From Elgaria multicarinata webbii (lineage: Eukaryota > Chordata > Lepidosauria > Squamata > Anguidae), in contig NC_086180.1 in the NCBI RefSeq assembly GCF_023053635.1, positions 4,407,206 to 4,471,205 on the forward strand: a DNA stretch of 64,000 bases, in the 5' to 3' direction. Below the pieces are notes generated by a model. It saw only the letters and a program-made list of their open reading frames with translations, was not told where the DNA came from and did no database searches. Shown here piece after piece: positions 1-10,490 of the stretch. Made by a program: the position numbers and the translations under genes. Numbering within the stretch: the stretch's first letter is position 1; the number at the start of each line of letters is the position of its first letter.

Positions 1-246
1 AAGAAGCAATAACAGTAATCCAAGGTGCATGCAGCACCTGGTGAAATTCCCTCTTCATCACAACGGTTAAAGCTGCAGGAGCCCTGCCTAGCATGACCAA
101 ATACAAGAGGGTTCCTGTAGCTTTAACTGTTGTGATGAAGAGCAAATTTCACATGCATGCATACAAATGACCCCACTGAAATTCCTTTTTCTATACGACT
201 GTTAAAGATACAGAAGCCCGGTCCTCCTTTTCATATGGTCACCCTA
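1..246. mobile_element. hAT-type MITE, family A (left end outside window)
   Basis: Right part of a palindromic non-autonomous DNA transposon that recurs throughout the window. It ends in GGTCACCCTA, and its interior reads as an inverted copy of itself around the string TTTAACTGTTGTGATGAAG. Other copies (29479, 44789, 62046) carry 8-bp target duplications, which places the family in the hAT superfamily. No protein is encoded. Here it sits in the last intron of the CPXM1-like gene. Confidence 0.75.
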
Positions 247-609
247 CCCCCTACCCAAAGGACACCAGAGTCAACAGAGTTCCTGCAGCTTTCATTTTAG
301 CTTGTGCTTCTTTTCTCATATCTGAAATAACAAACCCATCCTGCCAAAATGAGTTCTCACACAACTGTTTTATTTACTCTTCTATTTCTTACGTTTACTG
401 CTCCAGAATCTATTTTAGATATGGAGCAGTATATAAATATTGTAAATAAAAGAATAAATAAAGTGTGCGCATTATAGGAGGAACTCTGTCCTCTGTTGCA
501 CGTGGTCACATAACAGGATCTCAGAGACGGCCTTGTGTTGTGTTCCAAGACTTGAGGCACCTGATCCGTGTAGCGGCCCTTAACTCCGCTTTTCCGCGTC
601 TCCCGGTAG
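247..609 (+). other. Intron sequence upstream of the last CPXM1-like exon
   Basis: AT-rich stretch with no coding signal. It ends in a pyrimidine-rich tract and the acceptor CCCGGTAG at 602-609. An open frame runs through it from 465 into the exon, but the residues before 610 do not resemble the carboxypeptidase family, so I treat it as intron. Confidence 0.6.
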
Positions 610-872
610 CCTTCGACGGGGACTACTGGCGCCTGCTAAACCCCGGGGAATACGAGGTCACCGCTGCCGCTGAGGGCTACCATCCCGTCACCCGGACCTG
701 CCACGTTTCTTACGAGGACAACCCCACCATCTGTGACTTCCGCCTGACAAAGACGCCCAAGCAACGGCTGAGGGAAATCCTGGCCAAAGGAGGGAAGGTG
801 CCCAAAGACCTGGTCTTGCGCCTCCGCCAGCTGAGGCAACGCAAACTGCAGGCCCAGAAACGGGCCCAGTGA
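610..872 (+). CDS. CPXM1: Carboxypeptidase X1 (CPXM1-like), last coding exon
   Basis: Terminal exon of a metallocarboxypeptidase-like protein of the CPX/AEBP1 group. These are secreted M14 family members, and several of them, including CPX1, are thought to lack ordinary catalytic activity. The exon encodes the end of the transthyretin-like domain (GDYWRLLNPGEYEVTAAAEG, then the paired-Cys strand TCHVSYEDNPTICDF) followed by a basic tail. The string LTKTPKQRLREILAKGGKVP matches the end of CPXM1 as I remember it (LTKTPKQRLRELLAAGAKVP), which separates it from CPXM2 and AEBP1. The exon starts in phase 1 after the acceptor at 608-609 and ends at TGA 870-872, giving 86 residues. All catalytic and discoidin parts lie to the left of the window. 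In mammals CPXM1 lies close to PCED1A, which fits the PCED1A-like genes further right. Confidence 0.85.
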
Positions 873-1728
873 GGGGGACCACGGCCTCCCCTCCACGCTT
901 CTCCCAAAGGAGGAAGGTGACGTCAAAGCCCGGTTCCCTTCTTCCCAGTTAGCAGTTTCCTTCCTCGACCCGAGCGTTTCAGGTTATATGTTGAGAGACG
1001 CATCGTTGGCCAAAACCCAATGAGTGATTTCTGGGCTTCAGGGGAGAATAAGGTATGGGTATAGCTCTATCAGCCCCCAGTATTTGTCCAGAGATTTTGT
1101 TTCCAGCATCCTAAGCACCTGAAGCAAATATTATTGATAGGATTTGGTCCTGGATTTGCCTACTTGGCTGGTTTGGTGGTTGGTGCCCACAAAGATCTGA
1201 ACACTGTAAAAGTTAGACATATTATCAACATGCCCAAAACAGTGTTGAGTTTCTCAAGAAACTTGTTTGGGGTTTAAGCATCTCTATGAATTCATATTTC
1301 ACACACACACACACACACACAGATGTGATTTCCCCAGAGGCCCTTCTCTCTGGAGTTGTGGGGAGATGGCTGTAGTCCCTCGGTGACTACTACAAAGAAC
1401 TCTGCTTGGGCGCAGAGAAACTCCCTTCATTATTGCTTCACATATCCCAGGGGTTGAGCTCCGGCATTGAAAACCGATTCTAGGCTGAGTGACCCTTGAA
1501 GTCATATGAAATTCTGATTTAAAAACAACAAAACAACAACAGCCGAGTTCCTGATGATCGGCCGATATTTAACAAATGCACTGAATTACCAAAGACTAGT
1601 CTGTATGTGGGTTTTCAGTGAGTTACCAGGAGTGGGGGTCAGTTAAACAGAAAGTGAACAGGCCAGGGGAAACGTCTAGATTTCGCCCCAAACGTCTAGA
1701 TTGCGCCAAATGCAAGGGTCAGCCTAGA
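873..1728 (+). other. 3' UTR and downstream flank of the CPXM1-like gene
   Basis: No coding signal. It holds a short CA microsatellite (about 1302-1320). No AATAAA lies close behind the stop codon. The nearest good one on this strand is near 2894, beyond a CR1 fragment, so the true 3' end is unclear. Confidence 0.5.
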
Positions 1729-2186
1729 ATCATAGAATAGTAGAGTTGGAAGGGGCCTAGTAGGCCATCGAGTCCAACCCGCCGCTCAGTGCAGGAATCC
1801 ACCCTAAAGCATCCCTGACATTGTCCAGCTGCCTCTTGAACGCCTCTAGGGTGGGAGAGCCCAAAACCTCCTTAGGTAACTGGTTCCATTGCCGTACTGC
1901 TCTAACAGTCAGGAAGTTTTTCCTGAGGTCCAGCCGGAATCTGGCTTCCTGTAACTTGAGCCCATTATTCCATGTCCTGAACTCTGGGAGGATCGAGAAG
2001 AGATCCTGGCCCTCCTCTGTGGGACAACCTTTCAAGTATTGGAAGAGTGCTCTCATGTCTCCCCTCAATGTTCTCTTCTCCAGGCTAAACATGCCCAGTT
2101 CTTTCAGTCTCTCTTCCTAGGGCTTTGTTTCCAGATCCCTGATCATCCTGGTTGCCCTCCTCTGAACACGCTCCAGCTAGGTCAGT
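1729..2186 (-). mobile_element. CR1 LINE, 3' fragment
   Basis: Truncated CR1 retrotransposon in minus orientation. It starts with the reverse complement of the CR1 tail (ATCATAGAATAGTAGAG) and encodes, on the minus strand, the familiar end of ORF2 (MFSLEKRTLRGDM, then [19 protein letters not shown]). It lacks the polymerase core. The same 3' segment recurs about ten times in the window. Confidence 0.9.
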
Positions 2187-2502
2187 ATTGGCTACACTGA
2201 CTGACAGGGGCTCTCCAGAGCTTCAGGCAGGGGGTCCTTCCCAGCCCTACGTAGAGATGCCAAGAACTGAACCAGGCACCTTCTGCATGCAAAACGTCTG
2301 CTCGACCCAGGCTACAGCCCGGGGGTCCTTCTAACTCAGTGCTACAGTATTTCTCTGTTAAGCATCCCAGAAGAGAGAGGAAACGCTGACAATCCACCAG
2401 TGGGGGGAAATCCAAGATGGCACCAACACCCATTTCAAAATGGTGGCACCCACACACAAGGTTTGGGAGCTTAGAGATGAGGGAAGGTTGTACTTTCCAC
2501 CA
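2187..2502. other. Intergenic, traces of a tRNA-derived SINE
   Basis: Contains a short stretch around 2275-2330 (CACCTTCTGCATGCAAAACG) resembling the B-box side of squamate tRNA SINEs. Nothing else is recognised. Confidence 0.35.
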
Positions 2503-2604
2503 TGGCTGAGTTCGGACCACACGCTAATCAACGGTTGTTTCCCATTCTGTTCCTATTACCACCCCCACCCCCCAGTTGATTAGCATGCCGTCCGAACTCA
2601 GCCA
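2503..2604. mobile_element. Short palindromic MITE, family D
   Basis: About 100 bp, with terminal inverted repeats TGGCTGAGTTCGGAC and GTCCGAACTCAGCCA, and inner arms that also pair (GCTAATCAACGG against GTTGATTAGC). A second copy is at 13950-14050. No target duplication is clear. Confidence 0.7.
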
Positions 2605-3146
2605 ATGTCCCCCCGCCCAGGTTTTATAGAATTTCTGTATCAATTTCTCGAATACGAGGGGTACGTCACAGACACCCATGCAAAGCGCTGGTGTGTGACT
2701 CTTGTTCCGACAGGCAGGCCCTGACTGGAATATGCTGGGGATGTAATCTCGCTTTCTGAGATCTGTAGATTGGGTTTCCTGCCAGGCGAAAGCCTGGCGA
2801 AAGCAGAGCCCGGTTTGTGAGGACTGTTAAAAATGAAAATGCTGGCATTGAAGTGCCCTTGCTAGCCAAGTGGCATTCAGAGAAGAGTGTTACTAAATAA
2901 AACTTTGGCTATTTAACCTTCCAAAGCCTGCTGTGTGGAGTCGCTTATTCTTCCCTTGCTTTCCCTGGGGGACCAAGAGCACCAGATGTTGCTGTAAGCT
3001 GCTTTGAACTTGGTTTTACCTTTGACTGAAGCCCCTCATTTCAATGTGAATAAAAGCACAAAAGCACACACACTCCTTCGGGTCTCCAAATGGAGAAACG
3101 CAAAAGTGCCTCATCTTCACTTTGTGCTTGAGGTTACTCTAAAACC
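2605..3146. other. Intergenic stretch without a recognised gene
   Basis: No coding exon or repeat family recognised. An AATAAA near 2894 could be a poly(A) signal on the plus strand, but nothing ties it to CPXM1. Confidence 0.4.
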
Positions 3147-3465
3147 AGGGTGTCCATATGGAAAAGAGGACAGGGCTCCTGTATCTTTAACAGTTGCATA
3201 GAAAAGGGAATTTCTGCAGGTGTCATTTGTATATACGGGGAACCTGGAGAAATCCCCTCTTCATCATAGCAGTTAAAGCTGCAGGAGCCCTGCCCTCTTT
3301 AAAATCTGGTTACTCTAGTATAGCTCCTGCAGCTTTGACTGTTGTGATGAAGAGGGAATTTCACCAGGTTCTCTACATATGCAAATGACACCTGCTGAAA
3401 TTCCCCTTTCTATGCAACTGTTAAAGATACAGGCGCCCTGTCCTCTTTTTCATAGGGTCACCCTA
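3147..3465. mobile_element. hAT-type MITE, family A
   Basis: Complete palindromic copy. The left end AGGGTGTCCATATGG pairs with the right end CATAGGGTCACCCTA. The interior carries the family's duplicated TTTAACAGTTG and GATGAAGAGGGAATTTCACC blocks on both strands. Confidence 0.85.
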
Positions 3466-3474
3466 CAGGATATT

Positions 3475-3760
3475 CCACTATGAAAGTGATATGAAAGCTT
3501 TCATATCACTGGAGAAGTGATATGAAAAGGCAGGAGCCACACTAGTGCTTTATAGTGGTACTTAAGTGCACTGACAGCTGTTGGGGCCCATTGACACAGA
3601 CCATATACCGCTTTCATACCACTTTCATAGTGTTATATCCTGCTTGGTGTAGATGTGTCCTGGGCCCCAACAGTTGTCAGTGTACTTCATTACCAATATA
3701 AAGCCGCCGTGTGGCTCCTGCCTTTTATATACCACTTTCATAGTGGAATTATTATTATTA
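3475..3760. mobile_element. Palindromic MITE, family E
   Basis: Inverted arms around CCACTATGAAAGTG / CACTTTCATAGTGG, with inner arms GGCAGGAGCCACAC / GTGTGGCTCCTGCC and TGGGGCCCA. It directly abuts the family A copy at 3147-3465. No open frame. Ends set by eye. Confidence 0.6.
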
Positions 3761-3867
3761 TTATTTATTGATATAGCACCATCAATATCCTGCTTGGTGT
3801 AGATGAGGCCTCTGTGTCTGACCAGTGGTGGAGTTTCCCTGACACCTTGGAAAAGCGGCCTACAAAT

Positions 3868-4803
3868 ACCCTGATGATGATGATTGATGATGATGAAGAT
3901 GATGATTGATGGTTATGATGATGATAATGATTGATGATGAAGATGATGATGAAGATGATGATTGATGGTTATGATGATGATAATGATTGATGATGAAGAT
4001 GATGATGAAGATGATGATGATTGATGGTTATGATGATGATAATGATTGATGATGAAGATGATGATGAAGATGATGATGATTGATGGTTATGATGATGATA
4101 ATGATTGATGATGAAGATGATGATGAAGATGATGATGATTGATGGTTATGATGATGATAATGATTGATGATGAAGATGATGATGAAGATGATGATTGATG
4201 GTTATGATGATGATAATGATTGATGATGAAGATGATGATGAAGATGATGATTGATGGTTATGATGATGATAATGATTGATGATGAAGATGATGATGAAGA
4301 TGATGATTGATGGTTATGATGATGATTGATGATGAAGATGATGATGATTGATGAAGATGATGATGACGATGATTGATGAAGATGATGATGATGATTGATG
4401 ATGAAGATGATGATGATGATTGATGATGAAGATGATGATGATTGATGATGAAGATGATGATTGATAATGAAGATGATGATGATGATTGATGATGAAGATG
4501 ATGATGATTGATGAAGATGATGATGACGATGATTGATGAAGATGATGATGATGATTGATGATGAAGATGATGATGATGATTGATGATGAAGATGATGATG
4601 ATTGATGAAGATGATGATGACGATGATTGATGAAGATGATGATGATGATTGATGATGAAGATGATGATGATGATTGATGATGAAGATGATGATGATTGAT
4701 GGTTATGATGATTGATGATGATGAAGATGATGATTGATGATGAAGATGATGATGACTGATGATGATGACGATGATTGATGAAGATGATGATGATGATGAC
4801 GAT
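3868..4803. repeat. GAT/ATG-type trinucleotide satellite
   Basis: About 930 bp of imperfect GAT repeats with a higher-order pattern: blocks of GATGATGATTGATGATGAA recur, and a longer unit with TTGATGGTTATGATGATG repeats at about 60 bp on the left side. The long open frames it produces (poly-Ser, His/Ile) are by-products of the repeat, not genes. Confidence 0.95.
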
Positions 4804-4984
4804 GGTGGGGTTGCCAACTGGCCAGTTTAGTCCACACGGTTTCTGTGCGTGGATGGCGAGCGAGGCTTCACAGCCTTCCACACTACGAAGCTGCGGAGCC
4901 GAACCAAACAGGCCCACCAGGCGTGAGGGGAGGGGGGGGGGGAGAAAGGAACTTTTACCTCAACTCTATGGTTCTCACCATAGA

Positions 4985-5179
4985 GATGAGGCCCTTCCCT
5001 CGGGCTTCCGCGCCTGCGCCGCTGATTGGTTGTTTGGGGCGGAAGCGCCGCCCCGATAGGAGCGGGGGTGGCGCCTCCTCATCCTCGCGGAGAAGGTCTC
5101 GCGAGAAGGCGCGTCAGCGAGCGGGGGAAGTGACGGCGCTGGTCACGTGAGGGTTCGGTGGCTGCTGCTGAGGGAGGAG
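4985..5179 (+). promoter_or_regulatory. CpG-island promoter and probable first exon of NAT8-like gene 1
   Basis: GC- and CpG-rich stretch with an inverted CCAAT box (ATTGG, 5025-5029), the palindrome TCTCGCGAGA (5097-5106), known as an activating element in vertebrate CpG promoters, and an E-box CACGTG (5144-5149). No TATA box is seen. A strong donor, GAGGAG|GTGAGG, follows at 5179/5180, so a non-coding first exon probably ends at 5179. The next acceptor on this strand that precedes a coding exon is at 6980-6981. Linking this promoter to the acetyltransferase is inferred from order and strand. Confidence 0.6.
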
Positions 5180-5364
5180 GTGAGGGGGCGGCGGCTTCTG
5201 TGGGGCTGGCGGCGTGCCTGGCCGTGCGTGGGAGGGGGGCCTGGTAATGCAGGGAGGGGGGCCTGGGCAAGGGGGCAGAGGGAGCAGGTGGGGAGGAGCA
5301 GCAGCAGCAGCAAGCCCTGCCCCACCCTCAGGACGTCCCCTACTTGTCCTGCTCCTGGTGTGTA

Positions 5365-6009
5365 GGACTGCAACTCCCATCATCCCCCAGCATGGCCCTT
5401 CCAAGTGTGTGGGGCTGCAGCTCCCATCATCCCCCAGCATGGCCCTTCCAAGTGCGTGGGGCTGCAACTCCCATCATCCCCCAGCATGGCCCTTAAAAGT
5501 GCGTGGGACTGCAACTCCCATCATCCCCCAGCATGGCCCTTCCAAGTGTGTGGGACTGCAACTCCCATCATCCCCCAGCATGGCCCTTCCAAGTGTGTGG
5601 GGCTGCAGCTCCCATCATCCCTCAGCATGGCCCTTCCAAGTGTGTGGGGCTGCAACTCCCATCATCCCCCAACATGGCCCTTCCAATTGCGTTAAGACAG
5701 CAGCTCCCATCATCCCCCAACATGGCCCTTCCAAGTGCATGGGGCTGCAATTCCCATCATCCCCCAACATGGCCCTTCCAAGTGTGTGGGTCTACAATTC
5801 CCATCATCCCCAACATGGCCCTCCCAGGAGTGGAGCTGCAATTCCCATCATCCTCCAACATGGCCCTCCCAGGAGTGTGGAGCTGCAATTCCCATCATTC
5901 CCCAGCTCAACCCCTTCTAGATGTGTTAAGACTGCAACTCCCATCCTCCTGCAACCCAGCCTCTCAAGAAGTGCTGGACTGCAATTCCCATAATCCCCAG
6001 CCAACATGG
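5365..6009 (+). repeat. 47-bp minisatellite
   Basis: About 13-14 tandem units of 46-48 bp. Each contains TGCAACTCCCATCATCCCC, then AGCATGGCCCTTCCAAGTG and TGTGGGGC. The core equals half of the palindromic hAT MITE family B seen elsewhere (for example 21843-21969), so the array probably arose by tandem expansion of a MITE arm. It lies in the presumed first intron of NAT8-like gene 1. Its long open frames are repeat by-products. Confidence 0.9.
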
Positions 6010-7063
6010 TAAAGTTGAGTATGGTAGCAAACAAATCACAGTCAGTGAATCTGCACTTGCTATATTCAGAGGAAATTGCTGCATCAGTCTAGAAAAGGCC
6101 CTGAAACTTACCTCCGAGCAGTAGTTAGGTGTAACTCATAGGAGGTAGCATGAATCTAAGCAAAGGGCCTATTTCCCGGAGCAGAAGTGTTGAATCATTG
6201 TGCAGCTGCAGTGAAAAAAACAAATTCAGAGTTGGGGTTATCAGGGAACAGTAAACCGCAGAATAAGCCGTGTCATAATGCCCTCATAAAAACCTGGCAA
6301 AGCTCCTTCAGTAGAGCCAGGAAAGGCAGCTAAACGTTCCCAATGGAATGAAGAAAGGCTAAAAGTATTAAGACCTTTCTAGATTAGAGAAAAAGGATGT
6401 GAGGCAAACAGAAGAGGCAATTCCTGCAGAAGCCAGGAAATACGCAGCTGTTTGCCATGGCTCCCTTGACTCTGTTAGATCCAAATAAAACTAGTCTGTG
6501 AGTAATGTTGAGGGATCATTGCTGGGGGTGGGGGGACTTAAGAGAAGATCACGGCACCATGGTGAAGGTGGGGACACTAGTAGTCAACAAATGCATTCTT
6601 ACTACCTCTGGCAAGCTCTGGTCCTCCTCCCAAGGTTAGGAAGAGAGGGCAGGGGATTTTCACTGACCTGGTACTACACTTAAGCGGTACGTTAAGCAGC
6701 TTTAAAGTTTATTGTACTCTCTGAGGCGAGCTGACTCCCCTCTTCCCAATTGGTAGATGAGAGGTATCCTAGCCACCACAAATGTATGACCACTACTAGC
6801 CAGTTTGCACCCCCCACTGCTTGCATCAATGTGAAGGAGATGGCAGTAGCCCATTGTATCTATGCTAAATTCTCGGTTATTTCAAGGCTAATCAGTGCTG
6901 CATGCAGACAAAAACTGCGTTGGTTTCTTCGCTTGTAGTAACAAACCTCTCTCTCTCTCTCTGTTTGTCCACTGGTTCTAGCACCCTCTTACCAACTGAC
7001 ATTCTCCCTGTGGTGGTGTCCACAGCTCACAGCTCTTCTTTGCCCGTCTCTGCCAAGTGCATT
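6010..7063 (+). other. Intron 1 remainder and 5' UTR of NAT8-like gene 1
   Basis: No coding signal up to a CT-rich tract and the acceptor GGTTCTAG at 6974-6981. A short 5' UTR (6982-7063) then leads to the start codon. Confidence 0.55.
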
Positions 7064-7729
7064 ATGGTGACTTACCGCATTCGTGAGTACCGTCCCGAGG
7101 ACTATGAGACGGTGCGCGACTTGTTTGCCACGGGAATGAGCGAATATGTGCCTACCTTGTGCATGCACATGCTGAAGCAGCCCTGGCTGATCCTGGTCCT
7201 GGCTTGCACCTTCTGCCTGCTGCTCACCAGCTCCAAATCGCTCCTCCTGCCCATCCTCGCTGTCACTCTGCTGCTGGCCATGGGCCGCCAACTGCTGGGC
7301 TACATTTGGTCTATGTACATTGACCACTGCTTGCAGGAGGACCTGCTGGACATTCAGGCCACTTACCTGGGTGGCAAAGGCTCCTGTTTCTGGGTGTCCG
7401 AAGTGGATGAGAGCGTGGTGGCGATTGTGGGTGCCAGGCCCGCAGAGGAACACCAGGAAGAGCTCATGTTGAAGCGCATGTCAGTTCGAAAGGACTGTCG
7501 AGGCCTTGGCATTGCCAAAGCCCTCTGCAGGACAGTGATCTCCTTTGCCCAGGAGCATGGCTACCAGTCAGTGGTGCTGAACACACTCATGGTGCAGCAT
7601 GAGGCCCGGGCCATGTACGAGGGCGTTGGTTTCCGCATGTATCGCCGCTACGTCTTACCCACCGTCTACGGCAGGTTGGCCAACTGCACCGTGTCCAAGT
7701 ATCGATATGATATTCCCTCTGTGGACTGA
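7064..7729 (+). CDS. NAT8: NAT8/camello-like N-acetyltransferase, copy 1
   Basis: Intact 221-residue GNAT acetyltransferase of the NAT8 (camello/CML) family. These are membrane proteins of the ER and Golgi side that acetylate cysteine conjugates or lysines with acetyl-CoA. The N-terminal MVTYRIREYRPEDYETVRDL is the first GNAT strand-helix. Residues about 42-85 form a two-part hydrophobic hairpin (LILVLACTFCLLL and LLLPILAVTLLLAMG). The CoA-binding loop is RMSVRKDCRGLGIAKAL (R-x-x-G-x-G/A type), followed by the last strand and YEGVGF. I chose the ATG at 7064 because the family's start motif begins there and upstream residues, back to the acceptor at 6981, look like UTR. The whole coding sequence is in one exon, as is usual in this family. 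A paralog is at 20872. The exact subtype (NAT8, NAT8B or CML) cannot be decided by eye. Confidence 0.9.
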   Translation: MVTYRIREYRPEDYETVRDLFATGMSEYVPTLCMHMLKQPWLILVLACTFCLLLTSSKSLLLPILAVTLLLAMGRQLLGYIWSMYIDHCLQEDLLDIQATYLGGKGSCFWVSEVDESVVAIVGARPAEEHQEELMLKRMSVRKDCRGLGIAKALCRTVISFAQEHGYQSVVLNTLMVQHEARAMYEGVGFRMYRRYVLPTVYGRLANCTVSKYRYDIPSVD

Positions 7730-8970
7730 TGAGGGGAATGGTGAGGCGGTCCGTGATGACCGCCTGGATCTGGCAATTGATCACATCTGTCCTTCGGGAA
7801 TGTGATGCAGCAGGTTATATGGAATGAAGAGGATGGGAAATGGTTAGCTTTGGTGCTGGCCAAAGGAGCGCGTCTCCATTTCTGTACTCTGAGCATTAAC
7901 TTTCCAGTTGTCAGAGGGCATTCACAGGCCCCAAGAAATTCTAGTAATGAAGGAAACCAGAAGACTCTTCAGAAGGTCCCTTTCTTTTCTCCTCTAATGT
8001 GTTTGCAAGGTAGTGGGAACCCTGATTTGGAAGCGGGTGCGGCTTACGAAATTATGGTTTCATTGGTACAGAAAGAAGGATTCTCCACTCGTCATGAACG
8101 GTCTCCTTTGGCCTTGCGTTGGCAGCTCCAAACTCTCCTACAAGCCACTTTTGCCTTGTTTCTCGAGAGAGCCGTTCTGATCAGCGTGGCAGATGACTGG
8201 CACAGAAGCCAAAGTGCCAGGACAGATGGTTGCTATTGTCACCAAGGGTCTTTTTTCTTTCTTTTTTTGCCTACTAGGACGGGCTTAGTATATCCAGAGG
8301 CCTTTTCATCACATCACCTTGATGCGGACATTTCCACTTGTTTTCTCCGGGCACGCAACCCATTTGCATTATGTATTATGTTGAGCGCACAGGTCTTTGA
8401 GGAGGGAAATATTCAGGGAAATTAAATCTACTTCGGGCATTGCCAGTTCCAGGTTTGGGAGGGCCCTTGGGCAGGACACCCTCTGTGAGTCTCTCTTCTC
8501 ATGACCATTCCAGCTACTATTGCTCCTAATCCTCTTTCTCATCGTTGCTTCCATTTACTCGCTTGACAGGCGGTAGCCTGTGGGCCAGAGTTTGAGGCAG
8601 GTGAACAAGCAGGTTGCCATGGAGAAGGGGAGGACCGAGTTCTGGGGTCTTTTGTCAGTGGCCCGCCTTGCTTGGTGGGGGCCTTCCCCAGATGCCCGAC
8701 CATACCTTCCCTCGACAATAGCCCTGACTTTAAGAAAACAAGCAGTACATTGGGCCCAAATCTCCAGGAAGTTCTTTTAATATTTTCTGTTATGTTTGGG
8801 GGAAGGGTTCTGCTGCTGCTACTTCATAAAAGATGTTCCTTGTGGGTTATGCCCTTCCGTCATTTCTCTTCAAAGGTTTGTGACTACTCTCACTTTGGGC
8901 ACGTTGCTCTTAGTGTATGAATTGGTACTGCAAAAAGTGGAGAAATAAAGGAGTTACTAATTCTCTTCCA
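7730..8970 (+). other. 3' UTR of NAT8-like gene 1 with poly(A) signal
   Basis: Unbroken non-repetitive sequence after the stop, ending with AATAAA at 8944-8949. A CR1 fragment begins just after. The lack of interspersed repeats over 1.2 kb fits a retained UTR. Confidence 0.6.
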
Positions 8971-8994
8971 AAGCGTTGCCTGTCCTGGTCCTTA

Positions 8995-9064
8995 GAATCA
9001 TAGAATCATACAATATCAGAGTTGGAAGAGGCCTACAAGGCCATCGAGTCCAACCCCCTGCTCC
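8995..9064 (-). mobile_element. CR1 LINE tail, minus orientation
   Basis: Only the last ~70 bp of a CR1 (AGAATCATAGAATCATAC, then GGCCATCGAGTCCAACCCCC). Heavily 5' truncated. Confidence 0.8.
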
Positions 9065-9179
9065 CTTACTTGCACTGTGCTGTTTGGAGACTCTTAGGTG
9101 GGGTGGAGCAGAAACCTGACCCCTTCATAGCCAAGAACCATTCGGCTCGGTTCCCATCAGGGCAATGGAAGCCCCAACT

Positions 9180-9365
9180 TTATTTATTTATTTATTACAT
9201 TTCTATACCCCCCAATAGCCTGAGCTCTCTGGGCAGTTCACAAAAATTAAAACCATTCAAAGTATAAAACAGCAGTATAAAACCATAATATAAAATATAA
9301 TATGAAAGCTCAGCCGGATAAAAACAGCAGCAGTGCAAAATTACTAATTTAAAACACCACGTTAA
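9180..9365 (-). mobile_element. L2-type LINE 3' end
   Basis: Starts with the TTTATTTATTTATTACATT tail and contains AGCTCTCTGGGCAGTTCAC, the signature of the L2-like 3' UTR seen in many places here. Minus orientation, non-coding. Confidence 0.75.
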
Positions 9366-10261
9366 AATGTATTTATAGACTTGCAGCAGTCTTGAGTTCT
9401 CTGATCCTTCACTGGCCTTTCAAAGACATTCCTAGTTCCTTTTGGAGAAAAGCAGATGGATAAAAATTAGCGATTTTTAGGTGTGTGTTTTTTAACTTAA
9501 ACCGGAATTAATTGTAAAATATGTAGTTTCTCTTAAAAATAACTCTGTATTACAACATCTGAATGTAACCATGCTTAACTGCAGGGCTAACATGATTACA
9601 TTCAGATTGTGTAATATTAAGCAAACTCTTCTTTAAGTAAATACAGCATTTTATAATGTGCCTTTTTTGTTATGAACATGGGGCGCTTCATCTTTTGTAA
9701 GTGTGGAGTGGAGTTAAAGCAGGGTGAAGCAGCAAGGAGCAACACTGGAGGGGGGGAAGAGAAGACCAAATTGTCTGATGCGCAGGTACCTATCTTCCAC
9801 AAAATCATGGCTGCTGGTCATAAGGCATTGTGTGAGAGCCAGCCAGCATTCTGGACAAGGGGCTGGAAGGCTTTTGACAAACTCCCCTCCATTGGTTAAA
9901 GAGTTAAGCCAGGAAGGCCAATTGGGAGGTGGAGTGACATGAAGGGTGATCTCCACTGTCCTCTGTCAACCCTTCCCCCTGAGGAACCTAAAGTTTGTGG
10001 CTGAACACAGAACCGCCACAGGCCAAAGGTTCTGCGGCCATGCATTAAGCGGCATATTGTGTTTGTGCAGTGCAATCCTATACCTGTCTTCTCAGAGGTA
10101 AGCCCAATTGAGTTCACTGGGACTTACTCTTAGGTAACTGAGCCTCAAATTAATAAAAATCAAAACGACTATCCCCTTCTCTATGTGAATAATGTATTTA
10201 GTTTAGTGTATTAGTCAGATTTGCACCATTTTAGGGCAATATATGAAGTGTATATAAAGTT
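9366..10261. other. Intergenic stretch without a recognised gene
   Basis: AT-rich on the left, mixed on the right. No exon-like frame with splice sites and no clear repeat family. Confidence 0.4.
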
Positions 10262-10490
10262 GAGAGCCAGTGTGGTGTAGTGGTTAGTGTTGGACCGGGA
10301 CTCAGAAGGTCGGGGTTCATCTCCGCTCCGCCATGAAGCTCACTGGGTGTCTTTGGGGCCATTCACTGACTCTCGGCCTAACCCACCTCACAGGGTTGCG
10401 GTGAGTATAAAATGGAGAAGAGGAAGATCATATATGCTGCCTTGGGTTCCTTGGAGGGATATAAATGTACTGAATAAATCAAATAAGTAG
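10262..10490 (+). mobile_element. tRNA-derived SINE
   Basis: Begins GAGCCAGTGTGGTGTAGTGG, carries a B-box-like GGGGTTCATCTCCGC, the middle block CACCTCACAGGGTTG, and ends in GGATATAAATGTACTGAATA with an A-rich tail. This is the SINE type common in squamates. Nearly full length. Confidence 0.85.

Noticed and set aside
4258-4917. Long minus-strand frames of Ser, His and Ile
   Set aside because: They lie wholly inside the GAT satellite; any trinucleotide array is open in most frames.
5214-5993. Open frame of about 260 codons with repeated 'QLPSSPSMALPS'-type units
   Set aside because: A 47-bp unit is not a multiple of three and is open in all three frames; it is a minisatellite next to a CpG island.
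10262-10340. Possible tRNA genes (B-box-like motifs) here and at 19.7 and 25.8 kb
   Set aside because: They are heads of tRNA-derived SINEs with SINE bodies and A-rich tails; no intact cloverleaf.
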